Source of the DNA: Anagrus nilaparvatae
Lineage: Eukaryota > Arthropoda > Insecta > Hymenoptera > Mymaridae
NCBI GenBank assembly: GCA_022575985.1
Contig: JAKSXM010000231.1
Location: forward strand, 29,302,501 to 29,366,500
Length of the DNA stretch: 64,000 nucleotides
Direction: 5' to 3'
In this document: piece by piece, positions 34,933-47,900 of the stretch
Layout of the letters: the number at the start of each line of letters is the position of its first letter
How positions within the stretch are numbered: position 1 is the stretch's first letter
Translations under genes and position numbers: made by a program
The notes under the pieces: model-generated
Seen by the model: only the letters and a program-made list of their open reading frames with translations
Databases searched by the model: none
What the model was told of the DNA's origin: nothing

Positions 34933-36215
34933 TTACTCTTGATAATATTCTTGAGTGGCAATACTCCTTAAAACATATTTAACGGTGAAAGCAAATATAG
35001 CAACTCCAAAAAACATTGCTAAATTTGTTAAAGCACTGTGAAGTGGACTTTGTTCTGTTTGTTTATCATCTGTTATTAATGTCATACCTTCTGGTGAAGT
35101 TGAGCGGTGCCTTGCTTGCTGCTCTAATTCTTTTCTATGTTCCAATTCTTTTTTTATAGCCTGAATAAAATTAATAAATAAAAATTTATTTCTTTTAACC
35201 AATTAATACATTAAAAAGTCTATACTGGGTATTAAAAAACGTAATATTGCAATAAAATTAAGATCTTAAACTGCACATAACAAAAACTTTTACTTCAATG
35301 CATTATGTACAGTCAAGACTTAAAAACATGCATTTATAAAAATTTCAAATTTACACCCTAAAATTTCAATAGCAATAAATTTAAATAAATATAAAAAGAC
35401 TTACCATAACTGTATCAGGAAATAATTCGCAAAATAATTTATCTTTTAAATTGTATTCAAGACTTTGGAGCGCCAAAACTTTTTTCTCATAATCTGATGT
35501 TTTGATAGCTCCTAATGCTGAACTTTTTTCAATCTGAAAGAATTTAAAATAAATAAATAATTACCTTAAAAAATAAAACATATTAAAATACAAAGGAACT
35601 CTCTTTTAAAATTAAATAAGCAATAATTTATTCAAATTTTTTTTTCATAAACAGTGTTATTCATTTATGTAGCAACAAGTATAGTAATGAATTCAAATAA
35701 ATGTACTTATATTATTGTACATAATATGATGCAAAAATTAAATAAATTCAAATAAGCTTTTGTACAGTAGAAAGTTTTAATTTATTTAAAAAATTTAACT
35801 TACCATAAAACTAAGTAATCCAATCAGAATAGTTGATACGCTCCAAGCTGGATTCCATGTATCTGGATGAAAATCTGATATTGAAAGACAGAGTTTTGTA
35901 TTTACTTTAAAACGACCATTTGGAGTGGTCATGTAAATACTTGGCGGTTGGAAAGGAAATTCTCGAGGAAATATTAATTTTCCATGATAAAAACCTCCAT
36001 CGTAAGGAGTATTTTCTGGTCCTTTAATAACATAATGCCTGTAAAAATGATAAATTATGCATTAATACTGATATTTTGAGCTTATTTTGAAATATTTACC
36101 ATTCTAAAATGTTTGCTGGAACTGGTTCAGCCTGTACATAAGGAATAGGATCTTTTTTCAGTCTCAAGTAGTCTTGTTTCAATCTTGCAGTTGCACTATT
36201 TGTTTTTCTATTCAT
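34933..36215 (-). CDS. UBE2J2: Ubiquitin-conjugating enzyme E2 J2 (4 exons, 235 aa)
   Basis: This E2 accepts ubiquitin from E1 and passes it to substrates at the ER membrane, in ER-associated degradation (Ubc6 family). Exons 36215-36100, 36038-35804, 35533-35405 and 35160-34933 join in frame. The N-terminus has the family pattern [19 protein letters not shown]. The UBC fold includes [23 protein letters not shown] and TPNGRF; the catalytic cysteine is Cys89 in KLCLSI, followed by [17 protein letters not shown]. As in other J-type E2s, TPN replaces the usual HPN. A variable linker leads to one C-terminal membrane helix at about 206-224 (tail anchor) ending VKYVLRSI. Length and architecture fit the human protein. 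The start is the first ATG, five residues shorter at the N-terminus than human. It lies head to head with ABCF2. Confidence 0.95.
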
Positions 36216-38137
36216 TTTTTGAAACTTTTATTTGAATGATTTAAAATATGATAAGAATTTTAAAAAACAATACGATAACACTTTTTTTTATTTATAGAAA
36301 AAACACTAACTTTCCATTTTTTTAAACACTATTTATTATCACTTAATTTTATTGGTGCAAAAAAAATTACTATCGATTTTTTTGTTGGTACTTTTTAATC
36401 GAGTAGTAAAAAAAGGAAAGAATATTTTATTGTTAAAAAACTTTCATTTTTAATCTTAAATACCTACTTCGTTTCAGGCAATTATGAACTTTAAATGTTT
36501 TTTTCAGAACCACGTCATTGTTTCATATGTGCGAGGTTATGCCAATTCGAAGAAGAATTATATATTCTGATAGTAACACTCAATAGTATAATTATATAGT
36601 ATATTATTGCACTTTAAAATTAGAACAATATTTTTATTATTATTTTCTTATATTATTTTAATTAATTGTTGATATAATATATACATATATACAAACATGA
36701 TATTACGTAGTTATAATTTAATATATATGTCGTATTTTATCTGATTTTATATTCACCAGATGTGTTAACGTAAAGTCGTTTTTTTATTATACTTCTTTTT
36801 GCAATAATTTGCAGAAAGCACTTTTATATAGGTATTTGTTTGAAATAAGTGAAAGTAATTTGAAAATTTAAATAGGAAAAATAAAGATTTTTAAAATTGG
36901 TCTTGAATGTACGTCAAAAATAAAAGAGTAATTTTCTTTCCACACTAAATAGCACTACCGATGGTTATTATGTATAATGTAAAAATGTTAATTTTAATAT
37001 TTATTTAGAAATACGTATTTGAATATAATTATTTTCCAAATACAACAAATTTTGAGAATTTTTCACCCTTCTTTTCATCTATTTAAATCATATCCTTATA
37101 TTTATTTTTACAATTTACATAATAAATGAGTTCATTTGCAGTCTCTGGTTCATGCACTTGTGTCTTTATAGATTTCCTCTATACCGGCCGTAGAAATTGT
37201 AGATGACAGACAAAAATGATAAATTTGAAAAAAATAATTTGGAAAACAAAAAACTAATTGGTTTTAATATTTAAATATTGTGCTATCCATACGAAAATTC
37301 TAGTCCATGGAATAATCATTTCTGGTTTTTTACATTAATCTTAAAACCGTGTTAATCTTGCAAATTCTATTTTTTCTAAATTCAATATACATAGAGAGAG
37401 AGAGCTGAGAACCATCATTTTATCCCGCGCGCGCGCATTTCTCCATCGTGCTCTTTTTCGTTTATGGAATTCGGAAATTATTAAAGGTTCGTGTTGCGCG
37501 CACCCACAAACCACAAAACGACAATTTTTAGATTAGTTATTTATATTAATATTTGACTCCTTTTTTTCTGCAATTTCATTTTATAAAAAAGTAGAAAATT
37601 ATTTATCAGTTTCAAGTGCTCCAGTTTAATAGACAAAGTAAGAATACTCTTTAAGATAATTTATTATAAAAAATTTTCCACTTCCAATATTAAATTACAA
37701 GCATTTATATATTATATAGCAGTACACTTAATAGCATTTTTATATTACTTCTCTTTCAACCAAATTTTACTGGCATACATGCACGTGTATTTTATAAATT
37801 TTAATTTTTTTCATTAATAAAAAGCGTAAGAATCATTATTTATTTAAATAATATACTTGTTGATCATTTATTGTTAATAATTTATTTATTTATTTTAATG
37901 TCACGAATCTTTTTTTTTGACTACACATATTTTATTCAAAAATTAAAAAAAAATTGCGATAACCTAGAATATAATAAATTTTCAATTACTGCCTACTGCC
38001 CTCAAAAATATTAATTAGTCTTTAAAAATATTATTAATACTTTTTTTTTTATTATATGATCTTTGATGTTTGAAAAGAAATTATTCATGACATTCAAATA
38101 AAAATTAAAATTAATATTTTTTATTATTCAGGTCAAG
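36216..38137. promoter_or_regulatory. Divergent intergenic region between UBE2J2 and ABCF2
   Basis: No coding exon is visible. A (GA)n run (GAGAGAGAGAG, 37394-37406), a possible GAGA-factor site, is followed by an unusual CpG-rich patch at 37424-37505 with a 'cgcgcgcgca' run and 'gttgcgcgcacc'. This is the best candidate for the ABCF2 promoter and first exon. A possible donor (AAAG|GTAAGA-like, about 37637) could splice to the acceptor at 38130-38131, just before GTCAAGATG. UBE2J2 has no evident TATA box. Confidence 0.45.
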
Positions 38138-40768
38138 ATGCCATCAGACGCCAAGAAAAAGCAAATGCAAAAAAAGAAAGAGGCTGCAAAAGCAAGACAA
38201 TCTGGAAAAAAACCTACACAATCTAATCAAACTTCAAAAGAGGAAGAAAAAGATAATTCTTCTAATGTTGAAGTTCGTCAAAATGGTACCAATGGTACTG
38301 CAATCAGTGAAGAAGGTAATAAATTTTGTTAAATAAATTTTTTTAAATTTAATTAGTTATTATCATAAATTAATAAATAATTTAAAAATTTTTAGAAGCC
38401 CTATGTATGAAATTAGAAGCAGATGCTCGTTTAAATGCTGAAGCAAGAGCTTGTACTGGATCGCTAGCATCTCATCCTCGTAGTCGAGATATAAAAATTT
38501 CTAACTTTTCTATAACTTTTCATGGATGTGAACTCTTGCAAGATACAATGTTAGAATTGAATTGTGGTAGGCGTTACGGTCTATTAGGTCTTAATGGTTC
38601 AGGGAAATCTACTTTACTTTCTGTTCTTGGAAATCGTGAAGTACCCATACCAGATTCAATAGATATTTTCCACTTGACTAGGGAAATGCCTGCAAGTAAC
38701 AAATCAGCATTACAATGTGTAATGGAGGTTGACGAAGAACGAGTTCGATTGGAAAAGCTCGCTGAAGAATTAGTTGACTGTCCTGATGATGATGCACAGG
38801 TACGCTAATAAAAACTTATTCAATTTTAATTTATTAATTTTGTTAATTAATTTAAATTTTTAGGAGCAACTTATGGATATTTATGAAAGATTAGATGATA
38901 TGTCAGCAGATACAGCAGAAGCTCGAGCAGCTCACATTTTAAATGGTCTTGGATTCACAGCAAAAATGCAAGGCACACCAACTAAAGATTTCTCTGGAGG
39001 TTGGCGTATGCGAATTGCACTTGCTAGGTAAAGTTTTTTTTATTAAATTTGGTAACTTAAATTAGTATTTAACTAAACTTTTTTCAGAGCTTTATATGTA
39101 AAACCTCACTTACTTTTACTCGATGAACCGACAAATCATCTTGATCTGGATGCTTGTGTATGGTTAGAAGAAGAATTAAAGACATACAAACGTATCTTAG
39201 TAATAATATCACATTCACAAGATTTTCTCAATGGCATATGCACAAATACAATTCATCTTCATAAAAATCGCTTAAAATATTACACTGGAAACTATGAGGC
39301 TTTTGTTAAAACTAGGTAATTAATAGTATTAATATAATTTATATATGTCTATGCTAAAAAATATATTTTTTTTTTTTGTATAGAATGGAATTATTGGAAA
39401 ATCAAGCTAAGCAATATAACTGGGAACAGGATCAAATTGCTCATATGAAAAATTATATAGCAAGGTTTGGTCATGGATCAGCTAAATTAGCTCGACAAGC
39501 TCAGTCAAAAGAAAAAACATTAGCTAAAATGGTTGCTCAAGGGCTTACTGAAAAAGTTACTAGCGATAAAATTCTTAATTTCTATTTTCCATCATGTGGA
39601 ACAATTCCACCTCCAGTTATTATGGTACAAAATGTTAGTTTCAGATATAACGATGATAGTCCATGGATTTATAAAAATTTAGAGTTTGGTATTGACTTAG
39701 ATACTAGAGTTGCTCTTGTTGGCCCTAATGGGGCTGGTAAAAGTACTCTTTTAAAACTTCTTTATGGAGAAGTAAGTAAATTAAAAAGTTAACTTATTTT
39801 TATATTAAAATTTTTTATTGATAAATAAATATATTTTTTATTACAGTTAGTTCCAAGTAGTGGTATGATTAGAAAAAATAGTCATCTTCGAATAGGAAGA
39901 TACCATCAACATTTGCACGAACTTCTTGATCTTGATATGTCCCCCTTAGATTACATGTTAAAATCTTTTCCAGAAGTAAAAGAAAGAGAAGAAATGAGAA
40001 AAATAATTGGACGTTATGGTCTCACTGGCAGACAACAAGTAAGTTATTTAAAAAAATAATTATTTTTAAGGTATTAAGCCCTTTCTCCACCAACTTGAAA
40101 AAAATTAATACACGTGTGCTTTGACTATATTAAATGCTACAGTCAAAGCACACGTGTATTAATTTTTTTTAAGCAATGGAGGAAGGACTTTACTTAATTT
40201 TATTAATTATTTATAATTTTATTATTAATCTTTATTTGAAAATAAATATTTTTTGATATTAATAAACTTTGTCTATAAAATGTTTATAAATAGGTATGCC
40301 CAATCCGTCAATTATCTGATGGACAAAGATGTAGAGTAGTATTTGCATGGTTAGCTTGGAAAGTTCCTCATCTATTGTTATTTGATGAACCTACTAATCA
40401 TTTAGATATGGAGACTATTGATGCTTTAGCAGATGCAATAAATGATTTTGATGGTGGAATGGTTTTAGTTTCTCACGATTTTAGATTGATAAATCAGGTA
40501 AATAAATTTAAAGAAACATATGACTTGTATTGAAACATATGGCACTAAAAAATGCCGTAATTGCTAATATTTTACCCTCCTTAATTGTTATCCAATTTAT
40601 TAAATTTTTTAAATTTTCTAGGTGGCTGAAGAAATTTGGGTTTGTGAAAATGAAACTGTTACTAAGTGGAAAGGAAATATATTAGATTACAAAGAGCATT
40701 TAAAAACTAAAGTTTTGAAAGACAATCAGAGACGTCAAAAAGAGATGGCTAATAGAGGAAAAAATTAA
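38138..40768 (+). CDS. ABCF2: ATP-binding cassette protein ABCF2 (8 coding exons, 634 aa)
   Basis: Exons 38138-38315, 38396-38799, 38864-39027, 39088-39315, 39384-39771, 39847-40038, 40294-40497 and 40622-40768 join in frame. The protein has a Lys-rich N-terminus and two ABC ATPase domains with no membrane segment, as in the ABCF/EF3-like class that acts on ribosomes or translation rather than transport. Domain 1: Walker [10 protein letters not shown] (124-132), signature FSGGW (237-241), Walker [13 protein letters not shown] (257-268). A charged linker follows. Domain 2: Walker [10 protein letters not shown] (438-446), signature LSDGQ (525-529) and [12 protein letters not shown] (545-556), then VSHDFRL. 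LSDGQ in place of LSGGQ is usual for ABCF2. Length is close to human ABCF2. The ATG follows an acceptor by six bases, so the 5' UTR is spliced. Poly(A) signal at 41254. Intron 6 carries a small MITE. Confidence 0.96.
40076..40191. mobile_element. 116-bp foldback MITE in ABCF2 intron
   Basis: The ends 'aagccctttctccacca' and 'tggaggaaggactt' are imperfect inverses. The inner block 'aattaatacacgtgtgcttt' is mirrored exactly by 'aaagcacacgtgtattaatt'. It is non-coding, between the exon ending at 40038 and the one starting at 40294. Confidence 0.7.
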
Positions 40769-42286
40769 TATTAGTACCAAAATTACACCAACTGCCATCG
40801 CAAATATTGATAAATTTTTAATACAAAAATTTTTCGCTGCTGTGTAGCGATAGCTTGATTTAAATACATTTAATTTATTAAAAAAGAAAATGTGATCTAT
40901 TTTGAGTGTGAATTAAGAACTATAAGTATACTGATGAAATCATTTTAAGACAAAAAAATAGTGTATGTGAGTACAAAATTTCTTGGACAGTGTAATGTTT
41001 TGAACATTTTTTACCTTTTATTTTATGTATATTTTATTTTAAAATTTTGTCATGTAATCATAAAAAAAGTATAGAAAAAATTTACAACTTTTTAGATAGT
41101 ATTTTATGATGTATTACTGGTAATACATGACGCTGAAATCAACGTATTATTAAACAATTATAATTAAAAGATTTTGAGATTACAGCTGTATAAAAACGTA
41201 ATTATTAAAATTTGTTTGCAAAAAAAATTATATGCATGAATCTTTTTATTATAAATAAACCATTTTTACATTACTTGTTTATTGGAAAAATAATTTTATT
41301 AACCAGAGTATTCATGTGTTTTGAGCACTAGCAGATTATGAGCACAAAATCCGCAAAGTTAATTGAGCTCTAATTTTGCCGTTTCCTGTTTTACTCAGGA
41401 AATCATCACTGAAACCACGCGTTGAGATTAAAACAAGCCATATCTTATTCATGAAAAAATATATAATTAATAAAATAAAAGTCGATTAATTTTCTTTTAT
41501 ATTATATTCAAAAAAATAAATAAAAATATTTATAAAAAACAAAAATTATTTTAAAAAAAAGAAAATTAAATTTTTTTAACTCTATCTGGCTTTGAGTAGG
41601 GATTGCTAAATTACCCTATCCCTCGCTAAATTTTGGCCCCACTAATTTAATTTAGCTCGATTCGACTTCTAAATAAAAAAGGTCATAAACACATTGAATC
41701 TTGAACAAAAGGCAAAAATTACAATTGCATAAAATTTAAATTCTGTATTTCGGTATTAAATTTAGATAAAAAATTCACCATCTTAAAGCCACCACAATCA
41801 TTAAAGATGCTCTAATAATCCTCATTTATTTGGAATCAGTAGTTTGTTAGAACTACGTTAGGGCTAGCAATCTACTTTAGAAATTTTTAATTTAAAAAAA
41901 AATCTATAATGTACTATTCAAATTATTAATCATGTATATAAAAATTTTTCTGCTCTATATACTTTTAAGATTTACAATAAAACTGGAATTTTTTTTTCTG
42001 ATAATAATAAAATTATTTACTTTTTTTTAATCGCAAAAGAAAGGTGAAATCAGCAAATGAGCTAAATACTTAGAGATTACAGTAATTTTTTATGTTAGTA
42101 AATGAAATAGTTTTCAACAATTATTATTTTTATTAGTTATTTATAAATTTTATTTAGTTATTGTGTTTGAAAAAGAAAATGACATACTTTTTTATGGTAT
42201 ACCTAAAAAAAAAATTAAACTCATTGATGGATAACAATTTCCTTTGTCGTTAATATTTTTTTTAAATTTATTATTTTTTTTTATAG
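40769..42286. other. ABCF2 3' UTR and intergenic DNA
   Basis: The ABCF2 3' UTR probably runs to the AATAAA at 41254-41259. Beyond it there is no clear coding signal. A non-coding first exon of the next gene is expected in the second half, because an AG acceptor sits directly before the ATG at 42287; I could not place it. Confidence 0.45.
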
Positions 42287-44914
42287 ATGATGATTTTTAT
42301 ATTAATAATGACTTTAGTATCAGGAAGACCAAGTTTTGATACACGTTTTAATCGTATTAATAAAATAATAGAGCAATCATATAAAATGAGTAAAAGCAAA
42401 GGATCTAAATTTCATAATATGGAAGCACAAGGTACGGCAGTTAAAAAAAGGCAGCCAGATTTTATCGGATATGATCAAGATGATGATATAATTAATAATT
42501 CAGAATATAGTCAAAATGAATTGAGTAGTGAAGTACAAAACGTTGGTGCTGGAAATGATGAAGAAGATGGTGATAATTCTGAATCTGGTTTGTTTTACTT
42601 GTTATATCAATTTTTCAATTTGATTTCAAAAATTCAATTTGAATAAGTAGTTAAAATATAAATTGAAGTTACTGCAAATTAACTGTACGAGATTTTTAAT
42701 AGAGTATTTGATTACAAAAAATTAAAATTTTATTTTATTCATCTTGTCAGAAGCAGGAGGGTCCAATAATATTTATACAAATCACATAATTTTTTTATTA
42801 TGTTTTAAGTCCTATAATGAAAAAACAATCCGAAAAATATTTTTTTGTTCCAAAAAAATTTTTTTTTTAATTCTATCATGCTGTCTTCATTATTTAATTT
42901 TTTTTTACCTTTCAAGCCATTTGTAATCATTTAAAAGTTGCCACAACCGGAATTTTTATTCAGCTTAAGATAATTAATATACTTAAAAATAAATTTTTAA
43001 ATATTTTTTTGAGTTTAAGATATTAAAAATGTTTACTTTAAAAATAAAAAAAAATTTAGTTGCCTGAAAAGAGTACCAATTTTAATATCTCAAGTTTAAG
43101 ATCATAGGCCTCTTAGCACAGAAAACCGAGCCTCGATGTTATTAGATATTTCGGGCTTTTTATCAGCTAAAAATTGCAAATGACTTGAAAATTTTTTTTC
43201 CATTTTTTTTTTTTTAGGTTCAAATTCATTGGCGATCATTTAATTTGCTGTTTCATTTTTTATCCTTTATCCCAGGATCCACTGAATTCCGCTTGCAGAA
43301 AGCAGAATTTTTTATTATCAAACGATTTGCAAATGATTCAAAAAAGTTGAAACGTAAAGAAAATCGAAAAAAAAAAGTTTTTCATTTGCATTTTGATTGA
43401 GTTAGAAAACCAAATATCGCTTGTCACAAGCGGGGTTCTAGATTTTTTTTTCAGTGACGTCAATAAATTAAATTCCTTGAATGTTCATTAAATTTAACTT
43501 TAAATTATAAAAATTAATTAAATTTAATCTCAATTATTTTTAAGGTAAATTAGTATGTCTGAAAAATCCCATTTTCTTGTTAGTATCCAGAAAGTGCGTG
43601 TTTTCTGGCCGCTACGCTATTCGAAAAAACGCATTTTCTCGACACTGAGCAAGAAAAATTATGTTTTGTCCTTGGCCACAAAAAAAGGATGCCCCAAATC
43701 GCAGTTTACCATCCTCGGCTTCGCCTCGGACGGTAATTTACGTGCGATTTGGGCCATTCTTTACTTTTGTGGCTATGGGTAAAAATATACTATTAGTAAT
43801 ACCTACACTGTAAAAAGTAACTTTCTAAGCTTTACAAAAAAAATAGAATTTTTTCGAAAAATTATTGAATTTTCAAAAAATTTTGTAAATATTCGATATA
43901 TAAAAATCGTAAATTTACTAAATTTAGTATATTCTCGAAAAATTCGAGAATTCTCAATTTTTTTTGTGATTTTACGAAAAAAGTTGTAAATTCGCAACTA
44001 TTTTTCGGAAATTTACAACTATTTTTTGTAAATTTTTGAAAAAAATTTGTAAATTATCAATTTTTCTTGCGAATTCGCAAAAAAATCGAGAATACTCGAA
44101 TTTTTTGTTAATATACTAAATTTAGTAAATATACGATTTTTTTCGAATATTTACAAATTTTTTTGAAAATTTACTAATTTTTCGACAATTTTCTAATTTT
44201 TTTGTTAATATAAGAAAATTACCTTTTACAGTGTATAAAGGTAATTTTTTATTTAATAATTTATTTTAATTACCATTCTTTGAAAAAGTATTTACGGTTG
44301 TAGTTTTTAAGGCGCTAAGCTAATCATTAATTTTTAAATACCTATCTCATTCTAAGAGTTAATAAAATAAATTATATATTATTTAAATGTATTTTTAAAT
44401 TTACATTTACTAGTTTTTTTTTAATTTTTTAGAATATATGAAACCACGAATGCGATCTTTTTCAAATAAAAAATATAAAGATGGAGGTATAGAAAAAACA
44501 GTTATAGATCATCCAATAAATATAAACCATACTCATATTGATCATGTTCATGGTAAAGATGAATTTGAAGATAGATATTTGAATGCTGAAGTCATACCAA
44601 TACCTCAACCAATTCCAGTACCAGTACATAAAATTATTCCATTTCCAGTTATGATTCCACAACCAATTGTTATTCCATTTCCAATGGCTCCAATAACAAC
44701 GGATTCATTAGCTAATTATAATTTCTTAAAAAATAATTTAACAAATGTTGGATCTACATCAGTCAACAATAGAATGTTAGGGGATGTACGTTTTCGCAAT
44801 GATAATGATGATAAAAATGATAATGGAGATAAAGAAAATGACAATTACGAAGATGATATTGAAGAAGATGACAATGAAAATGACAACTACAGTAAAGAAA
44901 ATGATGATGAATAG
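42287..44914 (+). CDS. Predicted secreted protein with Pro/Ile/Val-rich middle and acidic tail (2 coding exons, 260 aa)
   Basis: Exons 42287-42587 and 44433-44914 join through a GT-AG intron of 1.8 kb; the phases agree and the frame reads ...NSES-EYMKPRMRS.... The N-terminus is a short hydrophobic signal peptide (MMIFILIMTLVSG). Residues after it are polar and acidic. Exon 2 has a His-rich patch (INHTHIDHVHG), then a run of P-x-P repeats (PIPQPIPVPVHK, IPFPVMIPQPIVIPFP) and ends in a long Asp/Glu/Asn-rich tail (DNDDKNDNGDKENDN...). There is no membrane helix besides the signal and no Cys framework. I do not recognise a family; low-complexity secreted proteins of insects (cuticle, silk or gland products) look like this. 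The ATG lies directly after an acceptor, so the 5' UTR is spliced, or the true start lies in an unseen exon. AATAAA at 44992. Confidence 0.65.
43270..43460. mobile_element. Relic of the CCGCTTGC-palindrome element
   Basis: The pieces 'gaattccgcttgcagaaagc', 'caaatgattcaaaaaagttg' with 'aaacgtaaagaaaat', and the right end 'cttgtcacaagcgggg' plus 'tttttttttcagtg' match the element at 6369-6789 in order, but most palindromes are gone. It lies in the intron of the secreted-protein gene. Confidence 0.55.
43570..43790 (+). repeat. Foldback repeat with CCTCGG hairpin
   Basis: The arm 'gccccaaatcgcagtttacc' is mirrored by 'ggtaatttacgtgcgatttg' with 'ggcc' around the core CCTCGGCTTCGCCTCGG; an outer pair 'ttgtggccaag' and 'cttttgtggctatggg' also matches. 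The block is the inverse copy of 6820-7060. Confidence 0.55.
43806..44233. mobile_element. CACTGTAAAAAG-ended foldback element, complete
   Basis: The 428-bp element has ends CACTGTAAAAAGTAACTTTC and the inverse (one or two differences), flanked by TA. Interior of alternating 'aaatttacgaaaaa'-type blocks and 'cgagaattctc'. Same family as 26548-27003. It sits in the intron of the secreted-protein gene, 200 bases from the acceptor. Confidence 0.75.
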
Positions 44915-47900
44915 TTTAGCTTGTTGAAAAAATTGTCTAGATTCAAAATTTAAAAATTTATTTATTTTTCGTCTCTATGGTTATGTTTTTAAATAAATTA
45001 TTTTAAAATTATAAGTGTAATATTCAAAGTAAGAGATGATAATCCATTGAATAGAATAATGGACGAAAAATCTGGTAAAAACTTAATATTTCAATTCAAT
45101 CCCAAGCCTCATGATAACAGGTATTGATAGTTTAAATTTAAAATTAAAAAAGAAAAAAATCTGTTGTATCACTGTTAAAAGTAGTTCCTGTTAATTAAAA
45201 AACAATAATTGGGTAACTTACGAAATAACTAGTAAATGTTCGAAAATTTTGTTGTTTTTTCTAAATTTACAACTGCTTGTTGTAAATTTAGAACTCTAAG
45301 AAAAGAATTGTTGATTTAGAGATAAATATATTATCGTTTTAAAATTTTTTTATAAACATGGCTTAGAAAGTTTAAAACAAGTTAGAAAGTTTAAAAAAAT
45401 CTGGCTTATAATGTTTAAAATCATCTTGAACGTGAAAATAAAAGCTTTTTTATATGGATTATAAGGTTTAAAAGGGTTTGAAACGAGAAAAAAATGATAA
45501 CTTTACATTTTTATATTTATATTTTTTTTAAATGTAAAATTATAATATAATTTTACATTATACATGATTTGTTACGCATGTATTACAAATGTTTAGGACA
45601 AATATCCTAATCTGTCTTTTTTTCCTTTTATATACAAACGAAATTCGGGGATAATGGACAGTGTTTTTGTAGTATAAGCAAAGATCAAAATCAAGATCGG
45701 ATTTAGAGGGGGGAGGGGGCGACCGCCCTCTTGATATCTTGATAAAGAAATTGCACGTTTTTTGTATACAAAACATACAAAATTTTTCTTGCAAAACTTT
45801 TCTGGATCCGCCACTGGTCAAAACTCATATTTTTCCCAGTATAGTTTCAGAAATAATAAAATCAAACGCCTATTAAAAGAATGATAATCATTTTTAACGT
45901 TTGTGGTGAAAAAAGTTTATTGTTTCAAATGCAATTACTGCCTTTCAGGTCTATAAACCTTCTTAAAGATTTTTTTTCTCATTATTTTCTTAATAGGGGT
46001 GTAAATCAGCCCAAGCAATCTCACCAAGTAACGCATTCCATTTTTTAGCCTAATAACTCACTTTTCATCAACAACTAACCTGTCTTCAAAAATTTTCTTA
46101 GTTTTTGTTGTTTCTGAAATATTTTTAATAAACAGATATTTCCACTTCTTAGGCAACTAAAAATTGTCTATTCGGAATGCGCAACTTGATGACAATCAAT
46201 AGGCTGGATTTTAACGATTTACAAGAACATATAATGCAAAACAAAAAGTTGATTTGTAATATGCATAAATAATGGGTATTTGTTTAGGTATCTGTTTACA
46301 GTTATTTTTTGAATTTTTTAAATAAATTTTTTAAACAAAAGAAGATAAGATAGTCATTTACTATTTGCATTATCACAAATTGTAATTAAAAACCTTATAA
46401 CTAGTTTCTATAAAGGCTAAGAGCATGGAACATGCAGATCTGAAATATCTGGGAGGTGAAATTTTTAGCACAAAATATTGATTTTTTCATCAAAAAATAT
46501 TCAAATGGCTTGAATGTATTGATTTGGTGTTAATGGGTTAACCAAAACTTTTATTGGTGGGTCTAATTTTAATCGTGTAAGTATCACCTTTCAAGCCCAA
46601 TAAAACGCAATTTTTCGAAATTAATTCTCTCATCCTTACAGCCAACTAACCAAATGGCCATTTTTGGTCCAAAATGGCAAATTTTTAAATTCCATTTAAC
46701 ATTTTTATCTAAAGTTTGAATGATTAATGTACAATTGTACATGAATATTTTTTTTTATAAATTTTTTTTCTCTATCATTTATGGTCATTTTAAATTTAAA
46801 TAAATCTATGTAACTTCATTTTTATAATCTGATGTAAAATTTTCGAAGTTTTGCTTTCACTTGGGTCTCAAAATTTAAATAACAAAAAATTAAATTATCA
46901 AGGACACGATAAAATATATCGAGTTATATAAAATAATGTAGGTAGAAATAATATATTCATAAAAAAGATGATTTTTAATTTAACTTGCACTGTTGTAAGC
47001 TTTTAAAAAAATTTAACTGAGTAGTCTTTTCTCTTCATAAGAAAAAATTTATTCTGGTATACACTGGCTATCCATCGCCAGAAAAATAAGAGATCCCCCA
47101 GATTGCAATCACTTGAGCTCAGTATTGCCCTATACGGTAATTTTGGTACAGTATCCTTGCAGTATCCTATGGTAATTCAAAGCACAGAGTGACTCAAAAA
47201 AAATGATAATAATTTTTAGAATTTGTCACATTACTTCGTATTTGATAACAAATTCCTTTCTCTGGCTACTATTTAAGTCATTTCATAGAGGTAAACCCAC
47301 TTGCAGAGTAAGAGTCTAGATGGAATGTCTTTTTAGAATGAAAACATGTCACCATATTATTTAACGCCATCCTAAACCCCTATGTTTTTAACATTGAGTC
47401 GGTAAGGCAGAGTTTATTTTGAAAAAGGTCGCCAATCCATTTCTAATAAAATTTGTGGCTTCATATTGATTCATTCCCTTGGAAAAATCATTCTTTATAG
47501 CCTAAAATATTTTTTTTGTTATTGCTACGGCTTAAAAAAGAAAGCCGATATTTAAGAAATTCTTACCGACACATTTGGGATGGCGTTAAGAGTATGTGAA
47601 TTTTATTATTTTTTTCATTTTTACAAAAAATTCCTTGGGAAGCATCAAAATCGATAATAATTAAGTTTCCAATGAATCTTTCTTTGCTAAAACAGAAATA
47701 GTGGGCAGGTCGGGTCATCAGATTCATCCCAAATTTTTTCCATGTTTTGATAACATAAAGATAGAAAACTCCAGAAATTTTTGGGTTTCTAGGTCATAAA
47801 CAGTCCCAGTTATGGCCAATCAAAGAAAGGCTTCTATTAAAAAACTATATTTCTCAAAAAAAGTAAAATATTTTTTTTTTTCGTAAAAACCAAAATTTTG

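Noticed and set aside
42744..42926. Possible middle exon of the secreted-protein gene after a CTTGTCAG acceptor
   Set aside because: The only near donor would leave a phase that does not join to the exon at 44433, and the rest of the frame is low complexity.
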